A stretch of 64,000 nt of DNA, taken from positions 186,001 through 250,000 of the forward strand of contig JAQGDQ010000337.1 of NCBI GenBank assembly GCA_030141605.1, read 5' to 3'. Both the position numbers and the translations under genes were made by a program. This DNA comes from Tubiluchus corallicola. Lineage: Eukaryota > Priapulida > Priapulimorpha > Priapulimorphida > Tubiluchidae. Position 1 is the stretch's first letter. Each line of letters begins with the position of its first letter. Below are positions 25,617 to 38,822 of the stretch, in pieces. The notes under the pieces are model-generated. The model saw only the letters and a program-made list of their open reading frames with translations, did no database searches and was not told the origin of the DNA.

Positions 25617-26516
25617 AATTAAACTGCATCTACGAAGACCAGAGTTAGCAAAGCAAGAACCGCAGACTCGAGCTGCTTGAGACTTGGAGTCGATCGAGAC
25701 TGCCATCAAAAGACCAAAATCTGCAAACTGTACAAAATTCTACCAGAAAGAAAATCGACAACTTAACGCAATGCCAAAGTAAAACAACTAATGATTGGAA
25801 AACACAAATTTCTAAGAGCTTGTATGGTTACTTTCAATCACTGTTTTAAAGTGACGTACCTTCAGCTTTCGTGAAGTCTGCAATCGTATAAAATTCTGAA
25901 GACTTATCTAGTTCTTAACCTGTCTAGTTCTTGACCTGAAGATTTATCTAGACCTGCCTAGTTCTGATAGAAAATTTTAACAAATTCGTTGTAGTAATGA
26001 GCTCGCCGGGAGAAAATTTAAAATAAAATAGCAGAAAATTAAAGTGTTGTCAAAATTTAGTTCTGTGATTATCACTTCAGCAATCCTACACATAGTCAAT
26101 CTGGCGCTGATCCTGTTTTATTTTTTCCAGAATTTTAAAGCTCAAGGGAAAGGGTTTAAAACATTCCTAGGAAACTCAGTGTGACAATTGTTAGCCGCCC
26201 CCTCTACAATTCTAAACGTTCACAATACCTATAATCAAGTTTCGTATAATAAAAAAGCCGTTGTCATGATATTCCTACAGGCTGGAAGAAAGTCTAGGAC
26301 AAACTGACACTATAAAGCTAGTGACGCGGAAATAGAAAGAGAGCTGCATTATCCAGCTTTACGTAATGGCGTCGCATTCTTGCAGGGCACATTCTTTCTA
26401 CTGAAGGTCTCAAGTTGATTAAACAGCGTGATAAAGTTAAAATACCGTCAGTTTAAGAAAAACAAACAACTTTTTGTAAATAAAATTACTAGAAAAGAGA
26501 AAACGCGAAAGCTGTA

Positions 26517-26592
26517 AATCAGCTTGGACTTGAACCAGGTACCTCACGCTGCGTGTTACGAGACCCACTTCACTTGACAACCGACTTGCCCC
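26517..26592 (-). repeat. tRNA-derived sequence (SINE or tRNA pseudogene)
   Basis: Minus strand: CAAGTCGGTTGTCAAGTG (A-box-like), an anticodon-loop-like CTCGTAA, then CCTGGTTCAAGTCC (B-box and T-arm). The stems do not pair well enough for a functional tRNA. A Thr(CGT)-like ancestry is a guess. Confidence 0.4.
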
Positions 26593-26735
26593 GACTGCAT
26601 CTGACAACATCCCACTTTGTTGTCCAACAAAATCAGATGAAAATCGTGTAAATCGGGCCTAAAACAGAGCAGCCAATTGCTTTACAGTGAATATATATGT
26701 GTTAGCGTGTATAGCCATTGGCTAAATTAACTTTT

Positions 26736-27096
26736 CAGGGTTCCCACAGAATTTTAAAATAAATTTCCCCGACTTTTCCCAAACCAAATATTGAATTTCA
26801 ATGACAAAGATAAGCAGAAATTGAATTACCAATTGAATACATTTTTGTGTATGGACATTCATTATTATTGGAACAGAAATCGAAACTGGGAGCCTGCGCC
26901 ATAGCAACATTTTATTTAACCACGAATCGTTCAAAAATTTGTCTGGAAAAATTTCGGTCCGCGACGATTTTTTTTGCAACCCTTTCCAATGTCGCCGACT
27001 TTTCGCCCCATTTTCATCATTTCCCCCGACGTTTTACCAAATTATCTTTTCCCTGACCTTTCCATGACTTTCCAGAATTTTCCCTGATCGTGGGAA
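26736..27096. mobile_element. hAT-like MITE with CAGGGTTCCCAC ends
   Basis: Left end CAGGGTTCCCACAGAATTTT. Right-end reverse complement is TTCCCACGATCAGGGAAAAT, then TCTGGAAAGTCATGGAAAGG. The TTTTCCCTGACCTTTCCATG-type interior is a widespread animal hAT signature. The last CAGGG of the right terminus is missing. Frames 26722-26979 (minus) and 26847-27056 (plus) are accidental. Confidence 0.55.
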
Positions 27097-27099
27097 ATT

Positions 27100-30000
27100 A
27101 AGGCTTATAGTACAAGACAGGAATTACCTCTAGAATTAAAAACTAGTACATTTCTGATGCACGCCTGAATATTAATAGCTAAAAATCAATAAGAAAGCAC
27201 ACAGTCCAGGTATTGATGCCACTGCCACGGGCAAACGCTAAGGCCAAAGGATGCAACTTCTTAACTTACACACTGACATTAATAAAAATTGACTAATTAA
27301 ATCATGACCAGATGTGTATGTGAAATTACCGTCCTCTAATGTGAAAGGTTACACGTACTGTTGGCATTAACAGGGCAAAGACGTTTAAGACGTAATTGTT
27401 TAATAATTAAAAAACACCCCAAAACATACAAACACTAAATTTCACAATTTACTCTGATTCTAGAATCTAGAACGACCTATTGCATTAAACATCGGCTCTT
27501 AAACCAGAGTTTGAACATGGATTCTGTATACAATTAGTTTGAATAAACTCTTGCGTCTCTTGCCCTTGGAAAATAACACTCTAGTTAGCAAATAGTGCTT
27601 TGTATGCACAAGCGCACATTAACTGTAGTCGCCATATATTACTAGTCGCTGTGAAGTCAAAGTAGGACTTTGGACTGTAGACCATAGGCACCGCCAAAGA
27701 GCTCAGTACATAATAAATAAACTGTACATATAATTCGTAGCTAGTCGAGTACTTAATTACTAAGCAGTACCTTTGTTGTATATTTAATAAGCAAAGCTAG
27801 CAAGGAGATAAAAACAAAAAGGTGGTTACAAACAAGTTAAGCACTAATTATCTTCATTAAAGCAAATTTTATTCTTGCAACATCAAAGTTGTTGGAGGAA
27901 TAAAAAATTACACATACAATATGTAACTGACTTAGCCATTGCTATGGCTTATTTGCAACCTTCTCTGTTGACCTGTAGGATAAATTGCTCGTGGAGTAAA
28001 AAATTATATTTATTTGAGGGATGCCAGGACATTACCCCGTATTAAGGCTGGTAGCTACATGTAAAACAAATTCAACTATTAGTCAAGGGACTCGCTAAGC
28101 TCAGGATAGCTGATTACAAATGATTTCGATACCATCATCTTGAATTAAAAATGGCACAGAAAAGACTAGAAATCCTACATGGTCATTCGATGCTGAATTC
28201 GTTCCAGTACAGTTCTGCGCAGTTTCATTGCAAATTAGCAGAGAGTTATGGTTTTTTCGAAAATGATGTTTTCGCCGCCATCTTGATCCCAAAATGGTAG
28301 GTCGAAAATCCGATTTCATCAGTCACTGCAGAATTCGTCCTAGTACATTCATGTGGAGTTTCAGGGTGATCCACTGCGAATTCAAATCCTTGGGCTTTTT
28401 TCAAGAAACTCCACAGCAAGATCAAAAAACGAACAACATCTGGATGGGTAGCGATTTGCGTCGAGCTTCGACTATTTATCCTTCGTTTCAGTTGGGTAAA
28501 AAATGTGTAAGAAAAAATAATAAAAATACTACAGTAACATTTGAAGTGATAAAGCTTGTAATAGTCACGCTAAATTGCTATACTGAAGATTAAATTTGCT
28601 TACAATAGATTGAATAAAGTAATCAGGTTATAAATGTAAATATAAGTGAGTATTTCACTGTCTCCTGCAGTCCTAATCAAATATTTGATATAAAATATTT
28701 ACCTATTAACGCAAAAATTATCAATAATTTAATCATGGAAGGTACGTCGGTTTATTTTATCATCATATAATAAAATCAAACGGTTTCATTATCATGTTAA
28801 TTTGCATTACACTAGCGCGGTTGCTATTCTAGACAGGAAATAAAAGTGGTATTAACCCTTACGTAAACCCCCGGCCACACCCGTCTATTAATAATACAAG
28901 AACACGGTCGATCTCTTTCACGTACTGTATTTTATAACACTTCATATAAACACAGGCTGTATTTTATAATGTATAATATTTGTTTTGTAGGCTAAAAATC
29001 CCCAACGTACACGCGAATGAGGAAATACAAGCAAGCAAGCAGAAAATTAGATAGAAAATGAGTTAATAATTAATAAGATGAATTTCACATGTAATTTTAT
29101 AGTACGGTCAATGCTTTTCAGCAGTAATATAACCGAATATAACTTCCCTGGCGTACCAATGAATATAAAACATATTATAAACCTTTCGAACTTTTCTTAT
29201 AAAAGTTACAAGTTCGCTGCCATATAAAATATACAAGACAAAAACTACAAAAATATAAAGAATTTGCAAATTGGTTTGTGTTTTTATATTTTTTGTAAAT
29301 AATAACAAGCCAAACTTTCATATTTAAAAGTAAGTTCAATTTCCAAGTACTTTCAAGTATCCTTTACTTGCATATAATCTGATTATACATAGAGCACAAT
29401 AGGCCAAAATATCATCTGATATATTACACTTGAAAATAAGATACTAGCCATCTGAGACTTGCTATGGTCCTAGTCATAAAGAGGGTCAAACTACGCATTG
29501 AATCTCAATTTTTTTTGTTTGCCTTTTACAGACTTTATCAGCTGAATCAAATTGTATGGCCCTGGGTCTTTCAAAATGGGCACTTTGACTTCTTTGTGAT
29601 CTGTTATATCACAAATCTACACAAAACGATAACTCTAAATATGTTAATACAATCAGTATCCAGTATTACAAAGCAATGATGGTTTAAACTGAGAGGCTTC
29701 AGACTAGCACTTAACTAGACTTGCTACATTATAAGTACAAATTCAACAAATTCTCAAGTTCAAATCTCTGTGATTGAAAGGAATTCAGATACATAACCAT
29801 CATACCTCAAACCAGCATTCGTTTGATTCCATTTTTCAATATTTTAATCATAATAATTTTTGAATAATTTGAAACTTTATGAAAGTGGTTACCTTTCCAG
29901 TTTGGTTGCCCAACTCATTACATTTTAGGTGACCTTTGACCTTGAACCACGTTCTTAATGTCAGCAACAACCCCACTAAAACATAGTGCCCGTCTGGCAC

Positions 30001-31814
30001 TATAAGTCACCCAAATTTGCTTGGCTAGTTTTAAAGATTTTGAGTTGCAAGTCTTTGCAGGCTTGTTGACTGACTGACTGACTGACAGCTAACTAACAAA
30101 AAGGACATCAAAAATTCACGAATGTATAAGTTATAAGAAAAGCGATAAATTTTCAGTAAATCTGAATTTAATTCCACAGTCTACTAAGAATTCTGCTTAC
30201 ATTTAAAAATATTTGGACTACGCAACTCAGAAAATTTACATTATACGACCTTCAGATTACATACATGCACATTCATAGGAAAACAGGAATGGAATAACTT
30301 GACTTCTATCAAATAAGTCGCTGCGTTCTTGGGCGATGAAATGACTGCGTGATTTATTCTACTGAACGAAAATGTATTAAACTTCTTTTAGTAAACATCG
30401 AAATTCTTTGCAATTACTTTTGAACATCTTATGGTTGCATGCAGCTGTTAATAAAAAAAGCACAGCATCAATATTAAATCACAACCTTCCTGCTTCTGAT
30501 AAAATTAGAGACTTTAAATCAACATTAACAAAGTTGCCAACATTTCCATTAAAGTTGACAAAGTTTGCTAACGAGCTGTGCTATCCTGACCCTTCTCGCA
30601 TCCCATGTTTATCAAAATGGAAAAAACTGCGTTTAAATTTAAAAAAGTAAAAGAACGATCGCACTTTACCTTCTAAAAGCTTCACGTGAGCAAACACAGC
30701 AGGTACAGCATACTAAAAACACCAGCAAGAGAGAAAGAGAAAAGCTCACACAACAAGCGCAAGCGGATGAGCTGCAGTTGCAGGGAGCAGTCAGCTTTTC
30801 TTACTGCAGGTCTAGACGTTCTAGCAAACGTAATTTCAACCCCGCATTAAACGCCTGATCAAAATATCACGCCAAGTCTCGCCATCCTGACTGCGCAAAC
30901 TCTATAAAACGCTATACGATCGCACGCAGTCGGATTATAAAAAAAACATTATAATCACCTAGAAAGCTTACAAAGCGCTTAGAAACTTTCAGAAATCATT
31001 CAAACGCAATCGCCTGGCGCAGATTAGAACTTTTAATGTAAATGGTTATAAGAGATTGCGCAAATGTGCATAATCCTGATCTGAAAATTACAATTAAATC
31101 AGTTATAATCCGCAGCCGATGATGTGAAGAGTGCTGCCATCTAGCGCCGTTAATCAGTCAATGGTGGAATGAACATAACAATAATTAACGCAAAACCGGA
31201 CCCAATCTTAAACTGTAGGTCAAATCAATCTACTCTTAAATATATTGACAGGAAATATACTATTGTTTCAAAATGACTTACGTTAAAGAATTATTACCAC
31301 ACAAACACAATTTCGCATTCACGCCACTAGTTCTTTGCTGTTACATGCATTTCACCATTTCCTGGTTAAATGGGCACTAGCGCCGACATTTCGGAAATGT
31401 ATTGCACAAAAAACAGGTGTTGTACCTCTCAGTTCAGATGTGTTAGTTTGCGACAAACTACACACGTTCGTAAATTTGAAATTATTTTTGCTATTACAAA
31501 TTGTGTTAGTTTGTGATGTCATCAATAGTTAGGTTATTGACCAAGTTTTCGGTCTCTTATTTGCTTATCAGAAAAGCTTTTGCAGTATTATCTGTCTTAA
31601 AATGTATACCTTTTGTCGGACTTGAAAATGAGGTAGTATGTGAAAAATCATCCTGTCTTCCTTTACATTTTTTAAACTAAACATGCCAGATCAAACCAAG
31701 AACATAAATGTGAAAAAAAATCAGGATTAAGCCTCAAAATGAACCAAGAAACTTCGAATTACAAGTCTAATGTAACAAACACTAGACCGCACGATAAACA
31801 GTCAGATGATCTAC
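27100..31814. other. No gene seen
   Basis: AT-rich DNA. The opposed frames 28101-28319 and 28294-28593 overlap and show no domain. No splice-linked exon chain was found. Confidence 0.5.
30068..30086. repeat. GACT microsatellite
   Basis: Five head-to-tail GACT units. Confidence 0.85.
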
Positions 31815-31880
31815 TGGGACTAGTGGTTATAGTACTGAACCTGTAATCTAAAGAATCCCTGGTTCAAAACCAGACTCAAC
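31815..31880 (+). repeat. tRNA-derived sequence (SINE head or pseudogene)
   Basis: GACTAGTGGTTATAGTACTG resembles a D-arm with A box. CCCTGGTTCAAAACCAGA forms a T-arm hairpin with B box. The anticodon stem is not paired. Confidence 0.4.
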
Positions 31881-32569
31881 ACAACTTTTCAAAATTTCTT
31901 TCCGTGTTGTCAAGTTTAATTATCTGGTACCATTTTTTTGCAGAAGACTAAGCAAGTTATGGAAGTTGATTTTCTACATAGGAATTACAATACTTTTATT
32001 ACACCCTTTATACATCCTTTCATTTATATGTAACTGTGTTGCAAAATTCATACGAATAAAAGCTCTGCCATATCTCACATAATTAAAATAGTGTTCATGC
32101 TTTACTGACCATACATAAATATATCATAATATGTATTGGTATTTTGCTTTCTTGCAGCAATATGTTAGCAACAATGCCAAAACAGCTGAAAAACTAATTA
32201 ATCTCTAAACCTTCTTCTCTGTGCAGCACCTGCTTTCATTTAGGTTTCGTGCTTGAGAAAGAAACGTCATTCAGTTCCACACACAGAACACATTCTTGTG
32301 GGGTTTTTTTTGTATTGTCATTAAATGTACGTGAAAGAACTCTATTTCTTGCATTAGATTCATATTCAGATATTAATTGGCTTAACTGGTTTAGTTTATC
32401 AAAGCCATGCACACCAAAAAAAACAAGCAAAAAGAAAACATTTATTTACCATCGCTCGTTTAACAGACAACATTAGCACTAACGGCTATTTAGCGACTTA
32501 AACTTACAACGAAACACGACAGGTAAGGACGCAATGCACAAATAACATGTAGGTATACGTACTGATGTT

Positions 32570-32642
32570 GGCTGCCACCAGTTTCGAACTCCAGACTGTG
32601 TGGTTGCAGTCCGAAATCTAAACCACTCGGCCACGCAATCCA
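32570..32642 (-). repeat. tRNA-derived sequence, Ser/Leu-like D arm
   Basis: Minus strand: GTGGCCGAGTGGTTTAGA (D arm; CCGA pairs with TCGG), an anticodon-arm-like GACTG...CAGTC, and GGAGTTCGAAACTGG (T arm). The acceptor ends do not pair. Probably a SINE head or tRNA pseudogene. Confidence 0.4.
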
Positions 32643-32916
32643 GGACAATCAACCAATTATTGACAGTGCAAGTAACTAAGTTGGTTACACGGTATAATAC
32701 ATTAACATCACAAACGTGTGAGCAAAAACTATTCTTCTGATCGCATAGAAATATATTTCATAAACATTCATTAATCCAAGTGTGCATGTGAACTGATAAA
32801 CTTGTACAACGTTGATAGTAAATATACCCAGGTAATAACTTAACATATCAGTTTTCACGTTTGACTTAGTTTCTCTTGTGAGTTTTTTGACATCAATATG
32901 AGATATTTTGCTATTA

Positions 32917-33556
32917 CAGTGTTGCCACACTTATCACGGGTGTTCCGTTCCAAGCCCACCCGCGATAAGTGAATTTCCGCAAAGTAGGGACGCTATACTT
33001 ATTTTAGTAGTTATACATTATTTTAAGTCTTTATAAACCCTCCCCACACTCTTATACATAACCATTTCCCATTCTCTTAATAACTTTTCCCATACTGTAC
33101 ATGTACCTTTTGAAAAACTGGGATACAGAGCAGCATTCTCTGGTTGGTCGCTTTCCATCAATCAGCCAATGTGTTGTGTACAATCTCACATTGGCAAGTA
33201 CATCTCAAGCAGGCGTAAGTGCTACATTTTGTTTTTTGTGTGTATTCATTCGCCGAATAAATACACTATTTACTGTAAATGGTAATTTTTTATGATTTTT
33301 AATATTCTTTTAATGTTGGAATTTATATTTTTAATATATTTTTACACATTTTGTGATTTTTTATGCAAAATTCATCAAATCTAAACATTACTATACAATA
33401 TGTACTACACATCTCCAAAAATACTTTAGATGGAGTACCGCAAAAACCCGCGAAACAGCGAAAATACAGCGATAAATATTTTACATTAATATTTTTGAAA
33501 ACACGCGAAACAGCGAGTCCACGATAAACGAACCGCGAAGTAACGAGGGAACACTG
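32917..33556. mobile_element. Pogo/Tigger-type non-autonomous element, TA target site
   Basis: Starts CAGTGTTGCCACACTTATCA and ends GCGAAGTAACGAGGGAACACTG, flanked by TA on both sides. Reverse complement of the right end is CAGTGTTCCCTCGTTACTTC, then GCGGTTCG. The subterminal CGCGAAACAGCGA motif is repeated inside (near 33450 and 33505). This is the classic end sequence of Tigger-like Tc1/mariner elements. No transposase is present; 640 bp. Confidence 0.75.
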
Positions 33557-33595
33557 TATTAGATATGCCTGTTTGGTGTGAAGGAAAACTCTCTA

Positions 33596-34221
33596 CAGTG
33601 GTGTAGCAAGTGCTTGTGGTGCCGGGGTCAAAAAAACTTCTGGTGCCCTACCCTATTAATGTTTTCATCATTTGTTTCGTGGGTGAAGCCACAAACGGTG
33701 CGCATTTTTTGCGTCCATGTACCCGACTTTACTTTTTCGACAGGAAAGGATGAAGAGAAAGATTTTTTCTAAGAATCAACCAAGTTTGATTTGGCAACTG
33801 CACCAAAATAACTCTTTTACGCGTAACACCACAGTCCTTAAGCATTAACCTCCAGCATTAAAACTTACAAATATTATGAAAGATACAGAACACTAGAGAT
33901 TTTCACAATAATACAATCTGCATTTAGAGAAATTCGCCACTGCTTCTCCCCAAATTATCAATTTGCTAAGCCAAACGAAACCCTACACACGTTAAGTAAC
34001 AACATTAGCCGTTTATGTAGTCTGTATGTAGTAATTAATTAATTAAGCTACAATGATCTCTGACTAAGCATTTTTGTTGTAGTTTGAAAACTTTTGTTAA
34101 TTGCTTTGTTAATGTCGGATTAGTAATTAACAGTCACTGAACTCTAGAAGAATTTTGCACCCTCTCACTCTTGCACCCGGGGGCTATTGCTTCTTGTCGC
34201 CCCCACCTGGCTGCGACTCTG
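33596..34221. mobile_element. hAT-type non-autonomous element, 8-bp target duplication
   Basis: Left end CAGTGGTGTAGCAAGTGC; right-end reverse complement CAGAGTCGCAGCCAGGTGGG. Flanks ACTCTCTA (33588-33595) and ATTCTCTA (34222-34229) match in 7 of 8 bases, as expected for hAT insertion. 626 bp, no transposase. It lies only 39 bp from the preceding Tigger-type element. Confidence 0.7.
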
Positions 34222-34229
34222 ATTCTCTA

Positions 34230-37200
34230 CATTACACATTCATTTTTGTATTCCTATCAAGATAACACCTGCCTTTCTTATTATTCTCCCCGTCTTGCTG
34301 TCTCCACTTTCCAATCATTCTAGGAAGTGGGAATATCGCATAATGTATATTAAGTGCAATAACACCCTGATTAGCAAAACACAGACTCTTTGTCTAATGG
34401 GTGGTAACGCAGTCAATTTTATGTAACTTTGTTAAAATACAGTGCACCTTACTGGGGCACAGAATTTAATTTAAACATGAAATCATGAAATAATAACACA
34501 GAGATAATTCTTGATAGCAAGAATAAATGCAGTCAATAAAAAATCCTACAACACTGCGGGATTTTTATTAAATGAAACCATAATTGAAGCCACTCAAGGT
34601 AGTTATTGCCATATGAAGTGCTAAATTGACTAGTTCAGTCTTCCATCAATTATCTGCAATTGCCAAAAACAGAGTAAAAAGACATTCTTGGCATTTATTT
34701 TGGTGTCTCCAACTAGACGAGCATAAAGTATGGCAATGTTTGGTGTGATGGTTACTTCTTTTGCAAAACTGACACTGACTAATGTTTTTAGAATCTTATA
34801 TCATATAATAGCCTTTAATTTTACCTTCTAATTCTCATTTTTACTTTTCAATTCATTTTATTTTATCACTCAAAACAAAATCTTCAATGATGCTGCCATC
34901 CTAGCCAATATTTCTGTTTAGACTCAATTTCATTTTAATTTGCTGTCCAAAATATACGATTTCTTGCCTATAAAAGTTAACAATTGTTCCTTATATTTGA
35001 ATAATTAGCTTAGAAAGTTAATTGCTATTGCTTATGTCAGAAACTAACCACAGGTTGTGGAATAGCAGGTGTCTTCCCTTGCACGTCAAGCACATTTGCA
35101 TAGGTGTTACAGTACTGTTTAAATGCATGATGTCACGAAAAATGGGGTCTATGTCATATGACGTCATGAAACTAACACAGCAGTTCATGATCATGGTTAA
35201 TCCGGTACCGCCTTCTATTTGTCGGCGCCGCGCACGTGACAAAAAGACACCATTGCCAGTCTTAGTAGATTCACTGAGCCGCGTGTAGCTTTGAAAGTTT
35301 AACGAAATTTGAGTATCCGAGGTAATTATTATTTAATCTAAGCTTTGATTTAAAATAAGCTATTGTAGTTTTCAATATTTTACAGCATTCTTTATTCTGA
35401 ACTCGTGTTTACACAATCGTCAGTGATTTCCTTTAAGGTAAATGTAAGCCTTGTCTAACGGATAAATGCTGGTATTATTTATATTATCTATATTATAATT
35501 AGAATAGCCATATTCAAAAAAGACTTGTTTCATGCTTTGTGTTTACCTAGTTACAGTATATGTAAATATTCAATTAGCCCAAGTTCAGAACTGAAGAACT
35601 ACAAATTACACTAGCATACTACACTCGTCGCACAGTAAGTACACCACAAAATAAAACTTACCTCAAACAGAAATGCAAATTCAATTACTATTTTTAGATC
35701 ATGCATCATTATATAGGCTGGGGTAGGCTCCTGCATACTTCACTGCAAAACACAGAAAATATCTTTTGAAAACCTAGAGTCAGAGCTAAATTCAGATACA
35801 TTCATAATCCTACAATCTGCACCACTGACACTTTGATCATCTAATCCCAATGACACATTCTACATTAACATTACTAAAAGTAATAAATTCATTTCAATTA
35901 TAAAATAATCAATATTATATTTATTTTGAGCAATCTCACAGAATTACTATTCTCACATATATAACTTATTGATTTTATTAATTGCATCACTTAACACTGT
36001 TTTACACTTGTTTGTTGCTTTACTCATTTTCGCTTTTTAACTTGCCAACTGAAAATAAAATAGAATTTTCGATTTCTACTCTCGAACAAATGTGAGAGAC
36101 TGTTGACTTTTTTCAACTGCTTCAACACTTCGTGTGAGACTATTCAAACTGCATCTTTACACGCATCATATTCACACCAAGAAACTATTCAAACCCTACG
36201 CAAGAACTACCTGTTCGCAGTGTTTCCTTAAAACTGCACGCAAAGAGAAAAATTTCGCGTGCACTAAGCGCAGATAAGCATCAAAACATTACCACTCAAC
36301 TCATTTATAAAGTAATGTAAAAGTAACGCCTTTGTGAAAATGCCAAACGGACAAACGTTTGTCATCATTATAGCACAGCAGAAGTACATTAATGTCTGTA
36401 GCCCAGTTAAACTATGATGTGCTGTACCCATATTCTTTTAATGTGTGCTTTAGAGGCTGGCCAGTTAATTGCAGGCTAACAAATACCAGACCTGGTTAAG
36501 TTGTGTGAACAATAGCTGCTGTACTTTTAACACTATATCAGAGTCGTCTACTAAGAGACGGTGTGCGGTTGCAGATTTTAAATTAGTTTGACGAGCAGTA
36601 ACTATTAACACACAATAAAATGATTATAAAAATGGATTCACAGAATATAAATTGAGTAACACATATGACTGCAAGTAGTACAATTACACACTTGCATTGT
36701 TTTTTCAACTTGCTCATAGATGGCAGACAAAAAATTGCCCAGTCATCATGGTAATGCCAATTTTAGCAATGCCTCATTTCGGTAGTGTGATGTTAGAAGC
36801 TACAGCAGGACAATAAATATAGCAGCTGCGTGTTAACCATGGTAACCTACTGTTCCAGCTAAGCTGTGACTTGCGGCTGCATGAAATTTTACACAATTTC
36901 TTTACAAATATCATTAGCGCACAAAAAGTTTGTCCAGCATTTGTATAAATAACACATTCCAATTGGACAGTTCATTAGCTATTCGAGGATACTGGCTGTT
37001 TTTGTTTAAGTAGGCAAATAATTTAACAACTTGAGAAAAATCAGCCAGTACCCCATGTAAAATGCTTCATTTACTGAACAAAACACCATAAAACACTAGG
37101 TAAATTTACTGAAAACGCACAAAGCCCAAAACTGATCATTACAAAAAACCGCTCCTAATAGAACTGTTGGCTGTTTTTATCTGCAAATACTCATTGTAAC

Positions 37201-37238
37201 AAAATTAACAAATATTGTGTAAAAAGTGAAATTTCTCA
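34230..37238. other. No gene seen
   Basis: AT-rich DNA. The plus and minus frames overlapping at 35018-35288 are shadows of one locally GC-richer patch. No RNA gene recognised. Confidence 0.5.
35210..35245. promoter_or_regulatory. CpG-rich patch with CACGTG
   Basis: GTCGGCGCCGCGCACGTGAC (CACGTG at 35233-35238) stands out in AT-rich DNA. It could be a promoter of an unseen transcript or a transposon remnant. No gene can be anchored to it. Confidence 0.2.
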
Positions 37239-37487
37239 ATGGCCAGCAAGTTAATCAGGCACAACAATGAAATTTGCAATTGCATTATTTGCAGTCGCAT
37301 GATATATCAGTTTACAAAGGCACACACCACGTTAGGTCACCTGCCCAGCAATGGAAGATTGGCTAGGTACGGAATGCCTCGTACAGGGAACATGATTGAC
37401 ACAGGATGTTGTTTTTTCATTATGTGGAACAGTTTACCAGAAAGTGTTGCCAGTGCACCAAATGTAAACCTTTTAAGGAAACACTGA
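37239..37487 (+). pseudogene. LINE reverse-transcriptase ORF, C-terminal remnant A
   Basis: The frame ends FIMWNSLPESVASAPNVN, the conserved WNSLP block near the C-terminus of CR1/Jockey/RTE-type LINE polyproteins. The upstream part is only weakly LINE-like (TLGHLPSNGRLARYG). No catalytic FADD region. Confidence 0.6.
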
Positions 37488-37527
37488 GGGCTTCAAAATA
37501 GCTACGCTTCAGGAAGTCAACATTTGT

Positions 37528-37787
37528 ATGAAACATTATGAAAGTTTGTTCCGACCGAGACACACTTTTTCCAAGTGCCGCAGAGTTCTTCATGGTCATG
37601 AGTCAAAGTTATTTGTGCAACCAGCTAGAACCAACATCAGAACTCACTTCTTTGTGCATTGTGCAGTTCAGGCATGGAATCGTTTTCCATCACTAACCAT
37701 TAGTGCTTCATCAGTTGACAGTTTCAAAACCATTCTTACCTTTCAAAGTCATAGGGACCTAGAGTTGAACACAGTTACGGTCCCTTT
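37528..37787 (+). pseudogene. LINE reverse-transcriptase ORF, C-terminal remnant B
   Basis: GHESKLFVQPARTNIRTHFF, then AVQAWNRFPSL and SASSVDSFKTIL: a second copy of the same LINE C-terminal region, 40 bp after remnant A in the same orientation. It runs directly into remnant C on the opposite strand. Confidence 0.75.
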
Positions 37788-38340
37788 TCAACACGATTTA
37801 AAACTATTGACAGATGGTGATTGAATGGTTGCCATTGGTAACTTGTACCAAGGGTTGATGACTCGGGAGGCAATAAAGTGTGATGGAATATTGGTTCGTG
37901 AAAAAGGAACAGATGGTTTGGAGAGATGTCCATGGAGGACATGAAAAAAATAATCCTCCTGGAGCATAAATGTTCCATTGATTATCTTATAACAGTTGAT
38001 GAGGTCAACGATTGTTCCAGAGTTGATATCGTAGAAAGGTCAGCATCTTCAGCTAGTCTATGTTTATTTATTTCCTAAGTTAGACTAGCTGAAGATGCTG
38101 ACCTTTCTAGGATGTCTAACACATAGGCCTTATGTTCTTTCCAAAGATGCTTTAAGAGTGGAGTACTGTGGTGACCAGAATACTGAAGCATACATAAGGA
38201 TTCGGCGTACAGCAGCTTTGTAAAGTGGGATTACAGACCTTTGTAACGTTTGATCATGTCTATGCGTTGATTCGCTTGCGAAATGACATTAAGATATGAA
38301 CGGCATTTGAGAAGCACTCAACATCCAGTTGCATTTGGGT
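37788..38340 (-). pseudogene. LINE reverse-transcriptase ORF, remnant C, interrupted by a palindrome
   Basis: Minus strand, from right: FRKRINA (near 38270), VIPLYKAAVRRILMYASVFW and SPQYSTLKASLERT (38234-38133), then a 29-bp palindrome, then INSGTIVDLINCYKIINGTF, RTNIPSHFIASRVINPWYKL and SPSVNSFKSC with stop at 37788. This is the usual order of a LINE RT C-terminal domain, with frameshifts. It meets remnant B tail to tail at about 37788. Confidence 0.8.
38032..38109. repeat. Perfect 29-bp inverted repeat with 20-bp loop
   Basis: Arms 38032-38060 and 38081-38109 (left arm starts TAGAAAGGTCAGCATCTTCA) are exact reverse complements. They lie inside LINE remnant C, where an intact ORF would be continuous. 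Confidence 0.95.
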
Positions 38341-38822
38341 GCGTTTCTTTGGATGAGGTAGTCATACAAACAACTTGGATTAAGTTGCAATTAAACTTGG
38401 AGCAATCTTAAAAAATAGCCTAAAAGCTAAATAATTAAAAAAAGCTAGCCAAACTTCTAATGATATAATGGTGACTCGAAAATTAATGCTATTAAAATCA
38501 TATTAGTTTTTGTTACCATTTTAATCACAATTTTTCGTAAAACATCAGATATTACTAGTTGTTTTACAGATTTTGCACAAGCGCTAACCTAGGTTAGGAA
38601 ATACCGTAAACCTTTTAAGATTATAAAAAAATAGCAAATAAGTTGTGGTCCTGTCACTCCATAGATATAAACAAAATACCATTCTAGTGATTTAACGAGT
38701 GTCTAATTAAATAGTTTATAGCCGATTCATGTAGCAATATAATCAAAATGTAACCTAATTTTATGTGTAAAATTTCATTATTATTTAAAAGATTGACTCA
38801 CTGAAGATAAATAAAAAAGTTA

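Noticed and set aside
37775-37978. 67-codon minus-strand frame as an independent gene
   Set aside because: It is an out-of-frame shadow of LINE remnant C, whose correct frame gives the LINE motifs.
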